Shown here: positions 49,808 through 57,883 of the stretch, one piece after another
Layout of the letters: each line of letters begins with the position of its first letter
Position numbering within the stretch: position 1 is the stretch's first letter
NCBI RefSeq assembly: GCF_030269325.1
Contig: NZ_BSTD01000001.1
Coordinates: 1,814,681 to 1,878,680, forward strand
From: Amycolatopsis sp. NBRC 101858
Lineage (GTDB): Bacteria; Actinomycetota; Actinomycetes; Mycobacteriales; Pseudonocardiaceae
DNA length: 64,000 nucleotides
Reading direction: 5' to 3'
Program-made: the position numbers and the translations under genes
Notes under the pieces: model-generated
Told to the model about the DNA's origin: nothing
The model's input: only the letters and a program-made list of their open reading frames with translations
Database searches by the model: none

Positions 49808-52687
49808 TTACTTGGCCTTCGTCGCGGTCGAGCTGCGCTTCGCCGTGGTGGACTTCGCGGCCGCGGCCTTGGCGGTCTTGCTCGTGCCCGCCTTGACCGT
49901 CTTCGCCGTCGTCGAAGCCGGCTTGCGCGCCGGCGCCTTCCGCTTCGGCGCCGGACCCTTCGCCCGCTTCTCCGCGAGCAGCTCGGACGCCCGCTCGGCC
50001 GTCAGCGACTCGATCTCGTCGCCCTTCCGCAGCGTCGCATTGTACTCGCCGTCGGTCACGTACGGGCCGAACCGCCCGTCCTTGACCACCATCGGCTTCT
50101 TCGACACCGGGTCCTCGCCGAGCTCCTTGAGCGGCGGCTTCGCCGTGGCGGACCGCCCACGCTGCTTCGGCTCGGCGTAGATCTTCAGCGCCTCTTCGAC
50201 CGTGATCGAGAACAGCTGGTCCTCGGTCGAGAGCGAACGCGAATCCGTGCCCTTCTTCAGGTACGGCCCGTAGCGCCCGTTCTGCGCCGTGATCTCGTCA
50301 CCGGACTCCGGGTCCTTGCCGACCACGCGCGGCAGCGAAAGCAGCTTCAGCGCCTCTTCGAGCGTGATGGTCTCGGTGTCCATCGACTTGAACAGCGAGC
50401 CCGTACGCGGCTTCGGCGCCTTCGCCTTGGCGGCCTTCTTCTGCGCCGCCGTGGCGTCCTCGGGGATCTCGATCTCCGGCAGCAGCTCGGTGACGTACGG
50501 CCCGAAGCGGCCTTCCTTCGCGACGATCGGGTTCCCGCTCACCGGGTCGGTGCCCAGCGTGCGGCCCTCCTGCGGGGTCGCGAACAGCTTCTCCGCGATC
50601 TCCTGCGAGAGCTCGTCCGGCGGCAGGTCCTCGGGCAGGTTCGCGCGCTGCGACTCGCCGTCGACCTCACGCTCGAGGTACGGCCCGTAGCGGCCGACGC
50701 GGACCACGACGGTGTGCCCGTCGGCGTCGCTGAACAGCGGGATCGAGTTGATCTCCCGCGCGTCGATGTCCTCGACACTGCCTTCGACGAGCTTCTTCAG
50801 CCCGCCCAAGCGGCCGATCGAGCCGTCGACGCCCATGTCGCCGCCGAAGTAGAACTTCGACAGCCACTGCCCGCGCTGCTCGTCGCCGTTGGCGATGCGG
50901 TCGAGCTCGTCCTCCATGCCGGCGGTGAAGTCGTAGTCGACGAGCCGCTCGAAGTGCCGTTCCATCAGGCCGATCACGGCGAACGCGACCCACGACGGAA
51001 CGAGCGCGGAGCCCTTCTTCCAGACGTACCCGCGGTCCTGGATGGTCTTGATGATCGACGCGTACGTCGACGGGCGACCGATGCCCAGCTCTTCCAGCTT
51101 GCTGACCAGGCTCGGCTCGGAGTACCGGGCCGGCGGCGACGTGGTGTGGCCGTCCGGGTTCAGCTCGGTCGCGGTGAGGTCCTGGTCCTTCTCCAGCACC
51201 GGCAGACGGCTCTGCTTGTCGTCGGCATCGCCACCGGTCTCGGTGTCGACCGCCTCGACGTACGCCTTCAGGAAGCCCGCGAAGGTGATCGTGCGGCCCG
51301 AAGCGGCGAAGGTGCACTCCTCGCCCGAAGTCGCGTTGCCGACGATGCGCACGGACATCGTGGTGCCCTTGGCGTCCGCCATCTGCGACGCGATCGTGCG
51401 CTGCCAGATCATCTCGTAGAGGCGGTACTCGTCGGTGTCCAGCTCGCTCGCGACCTGCCCCGGCGTGCGGAAGACCTCACCCGAGGGACGGATCGCCTCG
51501 TGCGCCTCCTGCGCGTTCTTGACCTTGCGCGTGTACTGGCGCGGCGACGGCGAGACGTACTCCTTGCCGTACAGCTGCGTGGCCTGGCTGCGGGCCGCCG
51601 AGATCGCCGACTCCGACAGGGTCGTCGAGTCGGTACGCATATAAGTGATGTAACCGTTCTCGTACAGCTTCTGCGCGATCCGCATGGTGCGCTCCGAGGT
51701 GAACCGCATCTTGCGGCCCGCCTCCTGCTGCAGCGTCGAGGTCATGAACGGCGCGTACGGCTTCCGCGTGTACGGCTTTTCCTCGACGCTCGAGACCTTG
51801 AAGTCACGCTGCTTGAGCGCGTCGGCCAAGCGCCGGGCGTCGGCCTCGGCCAGCACGCGGATCTCGTTGTTCGACGACTTGAGCTGCCCGTCCGAGCCGA
51901 AGTCGCGGCCGGTGGCCAGGCGCGCGCCGTCGACGGCGACGAGCCGGGCCGCGAAGTTCCGCGGCGAGGCCTCTTCACCGGCGTCCATCGTCGCCGAGAT
52001 GTCCCAGTAGGACGCCGAGGTGAAGCGCATCCGCTCGCGTTCGCGCTCGACGACGATCCGGGTCGCCACCGACTGCACGCGGCCCGCCGAGAGCTTCGGC
52101 ATGACCTTCTTCCACAGCACCGGCGAGACCTCGTAGCCGTAGAGGCGGTCGAGGATGCGGCGGGTCTCCTGGGCGTCGACGAGGTCGGCGTCCAGCTCAC
52201 GAGTGGAGTCGGCGGCCGCGAGGATCGCCTGCTCGGTGACCTCGTGGAAGACCATCCGGCGGACCGGGACCTTCGGCTTGAGCGTCTCGAGCAGGTGCCA
52301 CGCGATGGCCTCGCCCTCGCGGTCGGGGTCCGTCGCGAGGTAGAGCTCGTCGACGTCCTTGAGCAGCCCCTTGAGCTCGGTGACCTTGGACTTCTTGTCC
52401 GGGGTGACGACGTAGAGCGCCTTGAAGCCGTTGTCGACGTCGACGCCGAGGCGTGCCCAGGACTCACCCTTGTACTGGGCGGGCACGTCGGCGGCACCGC
52501 GCGGCAGGTCGCGGATGTGCCCGACGGAGGACTCGACGACGTAACCGCCGCCGAGGTAGGGGGCGATCTTGCGGGCCTTCGTCGGGGACTCGACGATCAC
52601 CAGCCGCCGGTGCCCGGCGCCGTTGTCCGCCGAGGCTCCGTTCTTCTTGGTCCGTGCTCCTGCCACGCTGTCCTGCTCTCCGCTCAT
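49808..52687 (-). CDS. topA: DNA topoisomerase I
   Basis: 959 aa from ATG 52687. It relaxes negative supercoils through a transient single-strand break. The TOPRIM domain (RRLVIVESPTKARKIA, then TDPDREGEA) is followed by the catalytic Tyr in YITYMRTDSTTL. The C-terminus has repeats of GRFGPY and GRYGPYL and ends in a Lys/Ala/Thr-rich basic tail, as in actinobacterial TopA, which lacks zinc fingers and uses this tail for processivity. Length is normal for the phylum. Confidence 0.96.
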   Translation of the reverse strand: MSGEQDSVAGARTKKNGASADNGAGHRRLVIVESPTKARKIAPYLGGGYVVESSVGHIRDLPRGAADVPAQYKGESWARLGVDVDNGFKALYVVTPDKKSKVTELKGLLKDVDELYLATDPDREGEAIAWHLLETLKPKVPVRRMVFHEVTEQAILAAADSTRELDADLVDAQETRRILDRLYGYEVSPVLWKKVMPKLSAGRVQSVATRIVVERERERMRFTSASYWDISATMDAGEEASPRNFAARLVAVDGARLATGRDFGSDGQLKSSNNEIRVLAEADARRLADALKQRDFKVSSVEEKPYTRKPYAPFMTSTLQQEAGRKMRFTSERTMRIAQKLYENGYITYMRTDSTTLSESAISAARSQATQLYGKEYVSPSPRQYTRKVKNAQEAHEAIRPSGEVFRTPGQVASELDTDEYRLYEMIWQRTIASQMADAKGTTMSVRIVGNATSGEECTFAASGRTITFAGFLKAYVEAVDTETGGDADDKQSRLPVLEKDQDLTATELNPDGHTTSPPARYSEPSLVSKLEELGIGRPSTYASIIKTIQDRGYVWKKGSALVPSWVAFAVIGLMERHFERLVDYDFTAGMEDELDRIANGDEQRGQWLSKFYFGGDMGVDGSIGRLGGLKKLVEGSVEDIDAREINSIPLFSDADGHTVVVRVGRYGPYLEREVDGESQRANLPEDLPPDELSQEIAEKLFATPQEGRTLGTDPVSGNPIVAKEGRFGPYVTELLPEIEIPEDATAAQKKAAKAKAPKPRTGSLFKSMDTETITLEEALKLLSLPRVVGKDPESGDEITAQNGRYGPYLKKGTDSRSLSTEDQLFSITVEEALKIYAEPKQRGRSATAKPPLKELGEDPVSKKPMVVKDGRFGPYVTDGEYNATLRKGDEIESLTAERASELLAEKRAKGPAPKRKAPARKPASTTAKTVKAGTSKTAKAAAAKSTTAKRSSTATKAK

Positions 52688-52995
52688 CTCGTCCCACCGC
52701 CGCGGGACTGCACTGCGCCCCGTCCCCCTTGGGGGTCCGGGCCCGTGTCTCGACCTGCCAGTGTGCACGCTGTTCCGGCCCGGACGGCGCGGAGGTGGCC
52801 CAACACGCCGCCGGTCCTGTGCCCAGCGCATCGCCGCTGACCTCGACGATGTTTCCCCAACGTACCTGCCACGTGATTTCGGCCACGTCCCGCGCAGCCT
52901 AGCGCGTGACCGTGTGGATACCCTCCGTTCGACGGTGGTGGGCGCGGGGACGTGACCGCTTCACTGAATTCCCCGCTCAGCCGAAAGGATCCGCC

Positions 52996-53802
52996 ATGAC
53001 CCGACGCCTCCTCGGCGCCCTGCTCACCGCCGCGACCGCCACAGTATTACTGGGGACCACTCCGGCGAGTGCGGCCGCGGCGAACTTCGCCGGCACGGTA
53101 GCCCTGTCCAACTGCTCGGGTTCGGTGGTCAAGCCCGCCGCGACACCCGACACCGCCCCCGCGCTCGTCATGTCCAACGGGCACTGCCTCGAGACCGGCT
53201 TCCCCGGCCCCGGCCAGGTCATCACCAACCGGACCTCCAGCCGGACGTTCACGCTGCTCAACGCGAGCGGCGGCAACGCGGGCACGCTCCGGGCCAAGAA
53301 GATCGTCTACGGGACGATGACCGACACCGACGTGTCGCTCTACCAGCTCACCACCACCTACGCGCAGATCAAGTCGAGCTACGGCATCTCACCGCTCGAG
53401 CTGTCGAACGCGCACCCGGCCGCCGGCATCGCGATCGACGTCGTGTCGGGCTACTGGAAGCGGATCTACTCCTGCAACGTCGACGGCTTCGTCTACCGGC
53501 TGAAGGAGGGCAGCTGGACTTGGAAGGACTCGATCCGCTACACGTCCGCCTGCCAGACCATCGGCGGCACGTCGGGCTCGCCGATCGTCTCCGGCGGCAA
53601 GGTCGTCGGCGTGAACAACACCGGCAACGAGGACGGCCAGCGCTGCACGGAGAACAACCCGTGCGAGGTCGACCAGGCCGGGAACGTGACCGTCCACCAC
53701 CTGACGAACTACGGCCAGGAAACGTACGGCATTCCCGCCTGCCTCACCGCCGCCAACGAAATCGCCCTCACCCAGGCCGGCTGCACCCTGCCCCGGCCCT
53801 GA
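52996..53802 (+). CDS. Secreted trypsin-like serine protease
   Basis: 268 aa from ATG 52996 after GAAAGGA. A signal peptide ends about ASAAAAN. The catalytic triad is suggested by His in MSNGHCLE, Asp in TDTDVSLYQL and Ser in GGTSGSPIVSGG. It fits S1/S1C-like extracellular proteases with a disulfide (CQTI/CSGS). The substrate is unknown. The gene is monocistronic and 192 bp from the divergent topA promoter region. Confidence 0.85.
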   Translation: MTRRLLGALLTAATATVLLGTTPASAAAANFAGTVALSNCSGSVVKPAATPDTAPALVMSNGHCLETGFPGPGQVITNRTSSRTFTLLNASGGNAGTLRAKKIVYGTMTDTDVSLYQLTTTYAQIKSSYGISPLELSNAHPAAGIAIDVVSGYWKRIYSCNVDGFVYRLKEGSWTWKDSIRYTSACQTIGGTSGSPIVSGGKVVGVNNTGNEDGQRCTENNPCEVDQAGNVTVHHLTNYGQETYGIPACLTAANEIALTQAGCTLPRP

Positions 53803-53820
53803 CGCGGCTCTCGCACCCGG

Positions 53821-54474
53821 TCAGGCCGTGCTCGTCACGGCCTCCGGGTGCGAGACCGGCTGCGGCGGCGCCGCCCCCGGCCACGCCGCTTCGGCGCCCG
53901 GCGGTGGTTCCCCGATGAGTTCCAGCAGCGCCTCCAACCGGCGTTTCCCGGTGACCTTGACGGCCGGGACTTCGACCTTCGGGCCGGTCAGCTTCGCCGC
54001 GACGCCCAGCGGCGTCAGCGCCTCGACCAGCCGCTCGTGCATGCCGGGCGCCAGCGGGTCGACACCCAGCAGGTAGCCCTGCGTGCCGGGCCGGCCGCCG
54101 GCCAGCGCCCACATCCGCAGCATCGCCCCGCTCAGCCGGAAACCGTCCGGCACCGCCTTGCCCGAGTCGTCCTCGACCGGCCCTGCGCAGCCCTCACGCA
54201 GCCACCGCAGCGCCAGCGGGAGCAGGTCGACCCGGAAGGACGTCCGGACCTGCGGGTTGCCGCAGTCGGCCTTCGAGACCTGGGCGTCCGCACCGCGGCA
54301 GCGGAACTCGCGCGCCAGGATGTGCGCCCGCCACGGTTCCTCGACGACCACCGACAGCCGGGCGGCCGTGCGCCCGAAGCCGGTGATCTGGCCGTGGCAG
54401 CACAACAGCCCGGCCAGGTCACCCAGACCCGGCCCGCTGGCCTCGGCGGAAAAGAGGGAGATCGTCCGATCCAC
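53821..54474 (-). CDS. WhiA LAGLIDADG-like protein without HTH
   Basis: 217 aa from GTG 54474. The pattern of LAGLLCCHGQITGFGRT, a central VDLLPLALRWLREGC, GKAVPDGF and ALTPLGVAAKL follows the N-terminal homing-endonuclease-like domain of WhiA-type proteins. The C-terminal HTH of true WhiA is absent; the end is Pro/Ala-rich. This is a divergent relative, not the canonical WhiA (which lies with rapZ and yvcK). A LexA-type box overlaps its promoter. Confidence 0.5.
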   Translation of the reverse strand: MDRTISLFSAEASGPGLGDLAGLLCCHGQITGFGRTAARLSVVVEEPWRAHILAREFRCRGADAQVSKADCGNPQVRTSFRVDLLPLALRWLREGCAGPVEDDSGKAVPDGFRLSGAMLRMWALAGGRPGTQGYLLGVDPLAPGMHERLVEALTPLGVAAKLTGPKVEVPAVKVTGKRRLEALLELIGEPPPGAEAAWPGAAPPQPVSHPEAVTSTA

Positions 54475-54484
54475 CGCGCTATAC

Positions 54485-54500
54485 TAGAACACAAGTTCGA
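54485..54500 (-). promoter_or_regulatory. LexA-type SOS box over the promoter of the WhiA-like gene
   Basis: TCGAAC-TTGT-GTTCTA on the minus strand matches the actinobacterial SOS box TCGAAC(N4)GTTCGA at 11 of 12 fixed positions. The -10 TAGTAT (54486-54481) overlaps it and ends 6 nt before the GTG, implying a leaderless transcript. Confidence 0.62.
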
Positions 54501-54525
54501 TTCGTGGCGATAGTCACGCGGATCT

Positions 54526-55113
54526 TCACCGAGGCGGTTGATCCAGCTGACGGCACGCGGGAGCGCGCTGCTCCGCAGCTACCAGGGCCGGGACGTCCTT
54601 GAGGCCCTTGAGGTAGTCGAGCGCGTCGATGCGGTCGAGCGTGGCCTTGGCCTCGCCGAGCGCCTCCTTGGTCGCCACCGCGTCACCGCGGACGGCGTCG
54701 ATGCGCTGACGCGCGTTCTCGGCCTGTTCGCGGATGTCGGCGAACTGCCCGATGACGTCCTCGCGGCCGCCGTCCGCCGACGGCACCGGCGGCGCGCCGA
54801 GCGAGGTGAGCCCGGCGAGGCTCTGGTCGAGCCCGCCGACCACCGAGGAGAGCAGGTCACTGGAGGTCCGAGACGCCTGCTGCGGCGTGCTCGGGTCGAC
54901 GGTGGGCAGCGCCGCCAGGGTGCGGACCAGGTGCGTCACGGCGCCGCAGTAGGCGTCCGCCCATCTCGCCGCCGGATCGGCCTGCGGCACCACGGTCGTC
55001 ACCGACAGACCCTGGTCCCGCGCCGGCGCCTGCGTGGCTTGCTGCCCGCAACCGGCGAGGCCGATGGTGATCGTCGTGGTTAGGGCGGCGAAGACGGTTG
55101 ACCGCGGCCGCAC
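54526..55113 (-). CDS. Lipoprotein of unknown function
   Basis: 195 aa from GTG 55113, preceded by AGGAGG. The signal peptide ends in the lipobox LAGC. The mature part is helical (about 50-190) with repeated Ala/Asp and no recognised domain. It would be attached to the outer face of the membrane. It lies between the WhiA-like gene and hppA in the same direction. Confidence 0.7.
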   Translation of the reverse strand: MRPRSTVFAALTTTITIGLAGCGQQATQAPARDQGLSVTTVVPQADPAARWADAYCGAVTHLVRTLAALPTVDPSTPQQASRTSSDLLSSVVGGLDQSLAGLTSLGAPPVPSADGGREDVIGQFADIREQAENARQRIDAVRGDAVATKEALGEAKATLDRIDALDYLKGLKDVPALVAAEQRAPACRQLDQPPR

Positions 55114-55211
55114 CTGAACACCTCCTGCTCGACGACGTCCCGGAGAGCCCGACGGTACCGACTCGGTGCCGCTTCGCAAGTCGCCGGGCCTGTGTGGGAT
55201 GCCCCGACACG

Positions 55212-55251
55212 CCCCGGGCCCGGCACGCGACGCTGCGTGCCGGGCCCGGGG
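55212..55251 (-). terminator. hppA terminator
   Basis: CCCCGGGCCCGGCACGC (55212-55228) and GCGTGCCGGGCCCGGGG (55235-55251), a perfect 17-bp stem with a 6-nt loop. Confidence 0.85.
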
Positions 55252-55261
55252 ACGGTGTGCG

Positions 55262-57562
55262 TCAGGCCTTGATCTCCGTCGGGGTGTCCGTGAGGACGGT
55301 TCCCCGGCGCTTCGACACCACGATCGCCGCGACGATCACGGCGAGCGCGACCAGCGAGATGATGATGCGGACCGCGGCGTTCTCGTCGGGGCCGATCGAG
55401 AACTGGACGACGGCGGGCGCGATCAGCACGGAGACCAGGTTCATGACCTTGATCAGCGGGTTGATCGCCGGGCCGGCGGTGTCCTTGAACGGGTCACCGA
55501 CGGTGTCACCGATGATGGTGGCCTCGTGCGCGGACGAGCCCTTGCCACCGTGGTTGCCGTCCTCGACCAGCTTCTTCGCGTTGTCCCACGCGCCACCGGA
55601 GTTGGCGAGGAAGATCGCCATCAGGGTGCCGCAGGCGATCGCACCGGCCAGGTAGCCGGCGAGCGCGCCGGTGCCCAGGCCGAAGCCGACCGCGATCGGG
55701 GCGAAGACCGCCAGCAGACCCGGCGTCGTCAGCTCACGCAGCGAGTCGCGCGTGACGATGTCGACGACCTTGCCGTACTCGGGGCGGGTGGTGCCCTCCA
55801 TGATCCCGGGGATGTCGCGGAACTGGCGACGGACCTCGTAGACCACCGCGCCGGCGGCGCGGGAGACCGCGTTGACGGCGAGACCGGAGAACATGAACAC
55901 CACGGCCGCACCGATGATGACGCCGACCAGCGTGTTCGGGCTGACGATCGTGTTGACGAACGAGTTCGCCGCGTCGAGGCCGGAGGCCACGCCGGCGCCC
56001 ATGCCCGACAGCGTCTTCTCGATCGCGTCCGAGTAGGAGCCGAAGAGCGCGGTCGCCGCGAGGACGGCGGTCGCGATCGCGATGCCCTTGGTGATGGCCT
56101 TGGTGGTGTTGCCCACCGCGTCCAGCTCCGTGAGGATCTGCGCGGCCTTCTCGTCGACGTCGCCCGACATCTCGGCGATGCCCTGCGCGTTGTCCGAAAC
56201 CGGGCCGAAGGTGTCCATCGCGACGATGACGCCGACGGTGGTCAGCAGGCCGGTGCCGGCCAGCGCCACGGCGAACAGCGCGACGCCGCCGCCCAGCAGG
56301 TAGGCGCCGAACACGGCCGCGCCGATCACCAGCGCGGTGTAGACGGCGGACTCGAACCCGACCGAGATGCCCGAGAGGATGACGGTCGCGCCACCGGTCT
56401 CCGACGTCTGCGCGACGTCCTTGACCGGCTTGTACTCGGTGCCGGTGTAGTAGCCGGTCAGCTTCAGGATGACCGCGGCGAGCACGATGCCGATGATCAC
56501 CGCGATGGTCGCGATGACCGCCGGGTTGCCCGCGGTCTTCGCGAAGTCCCCGCCGAAGTCGGAGAAGCTGCTCGGCAGGTACACGAACGCCGCGATGGCC
56601 GACAGGACCGCGGAAATGACCGCGGAGATGTAGAAGGAGCGGTTGATCGTGACCAGGCCGCCTTCGCCGGCGCGCGCCTTGGTGATGTAGACACCGATGA
56701 CCGCGGTGATGACACCGATGGCCGGCACGATCAGCGGGAAGATCAGGCCGTGCACGCCGAAGGCGGTGCTGCCCAGGATCAGCGCGGCGACCAGCATGAC
56801 GGCGTAGGACTCGAAGAGGTCCGCGGCCATGCCGGCGCAGTCACCGACGTTGTCGCCCACGTTGTCCGCGATGGTCGCGGCGTTGCGCGGGTCGTCCTCC
56901 GGGATGCCCTGCTCGACCTTGCCGACCAGGTCCGCGCCGACGTCGGCGGCCTTGGTGAAGATACCGCCGCCGACACGCATGAACATCGCGATCAGGGCGG
57001 CGCCGAAGCCGAAGCCCTCGAGCACCTTGGGCGCCTGGCCGGTGTAGACCAGCACGACGACCGCGGCACCGAACAGGCCGAGGCCGACGGTGATCATGCC
57101 GACGACACCACCGGTGCGGAACGCCACGCGCATGGCGACCTCACGGCCGCCTTCCTCACGCGACGCGGCGGCCACGCGCAGGTTCGCCTGCGTGGCCAGC
57201 CACATGCCGAGGTAACCGATCGCGAACGAGAACGCCGCACCGACCAGGAAGAAGATCGAACGACCGATCTTCTCGTTCCAGTCGTCGGCGGGAAGTGCGA
57301 AGAGCAGGAGGAACACGATCGCGCCGAAAATGGCGAGGGTGTTCCGCTGCCGCTTGAGGTAAGCAGCCGCGCCTTCCTGCACCGCCTTGGCGATGTCCTG
57401 CATCTTGGCGGTGCCCTGGCCCGCGGCCAGCACCTCCTTGAGCAGGACGTAGCCGATGACGAGTGCGGCAAGCGCGACCACGGCGACTACACCGACAATC
57501 GTGTAGCCACCTCCGGTGAGCGCGATGGTGCCCGCGCCCTCCGCGAGGAACTGCCGTGACAT
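55262..57562 (-). CDS. hppA: Membrane H+-translocating pyrophosphatase
   Basis: 766 aa with about 16 membrane segments. It uses PPi hydrolysis to pump protons. Active-site motifs DVGADLVGKVEQGIPEDDPRN (given here as DVGADLVGKVE and EDDPRN) and DNVGDNVGDCAG are present, with a second acidic motif near GDTVGDPFKDTAGPA. The GNTTKA sequence has Lys where K+-dependent enzymes have Ala, so it is K+-independent and probably a pure H+ pump. ATG 57562 has GGAGG upstream. Confidence 0.95.
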   Translation of the reverse strand: MSRQFLAEGAGTIALTGGGYTIVGVVAVVALAALVIGYVLLKEVLAAGQGTAKMQDIAKAVQEGAAAYLKRQRNTLAIFGAIVFLLLFALPADDWNEKIGRSIFFLVGAAFSFAIGYLGMWLATQANLRVAAASREEGGREVAMRVAFRTGGVVGMITVGLGLFGAAVVVLVYTGQAPKVLEGFGFGAALIAMFMRVGGGIFTKAADVGADLVGKVEQGIPEDDPRNAATIADNVGDNVGDCAGMAADLFESYAVMLVAALILGSTAFGVHGLIFPLIVPAIGVITAVIGVYITKARAGEGGLVTINRSFYISAVISAVLSAIAAFVYLPSSFSDFGGDFAKTAGNPAVIATIAVIIGIVLAAVILKLTGYYTGTEYKPVKDVAQTSETGGATVILSGISVGFESAVYTALVIGAAVFGAYLLGGGVALFAVALAGTGLLTTVGVIVAMDTFGPVSDNAQGIAEMSGDVDEKAAQILTELDAVGNTTKAITKGIAIATAVLAATALFGSYSDAIEKTLSGMGAGVASGLDAANSFVNTIVSPNTLVGVIIGAAVVFMFSGLAVNAVSRAAGAVVYEVRRQFRDIPGIMEGTTRPEYGKVVDIVTRDSLRELTTPGLLAVFAPIAVGFGLGTGALAGYLAGAIACGTLMAIFLANSGGAWDNAKKLVEDGNHGGKGSSAHEATIIGDTVGDPFKDTAGPAINPLIKVMNLVSVLIAPAVVQFSIGPDENAAVRIIISLVALAVIVAAIVVSKRRGTVLTDTPTEIKA

Positions 57563-57754
57563 TCGTCCTCCAGGAGACGTCGCCGATCGCCAGCGTCGAC
57601 GAGCCGAGGGTTCGACACGGCCGGCGCTGGCATGGACCCTGTACGGAGCGACACGCTAGCCGGGCAGCAACGCACGTCTCACATGACGCTCACCACAGAG
57701 GGTGTGGATTGCGGGAGTGTATTGGTATCGCAACCAGCGTCTTCACGCCGTCCC

Positions 57755-57776
57755 GGTGACGGTACATTCCGTTACC
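57755..57776. promoter_or_regulatory. Imperfect palindrome between hppA and the helicase
   Basis: GGTGACGG (57755-57762) and CCGTTACC (57769-57776) pair with one mismatch around TACATT. It is in the 321-bp divergent region and may be an operator for either gene. I see no gene in 57563-57883. Confidence 0.4.
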
Positions 57777-57883
57777 TTGTGAGGCTCCTCACTTGATCGA
57801 TCACTCATTCGCCGATCCGTTGGCGCGCTTGAGGATCACTCCGGGATGCGGAAACTGTCGGACCCCTGTGCGAAGCTCGGCTG

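Noticed and set aside
49259..52840. A 1193-codon plus-strand open frame opposite topA
   Set aside because: topA is certain on the minus strand; the antisense frame is Arg/Leu/Val-rich with no domain and reflects codon bias.
55166..57559. A 797-codon plus-strand frame opposite hppA with many Asp/Arg/Gly
   Set aside because: It is the antisense image of a membrane protein gene; no start signal and no recognisable domain.
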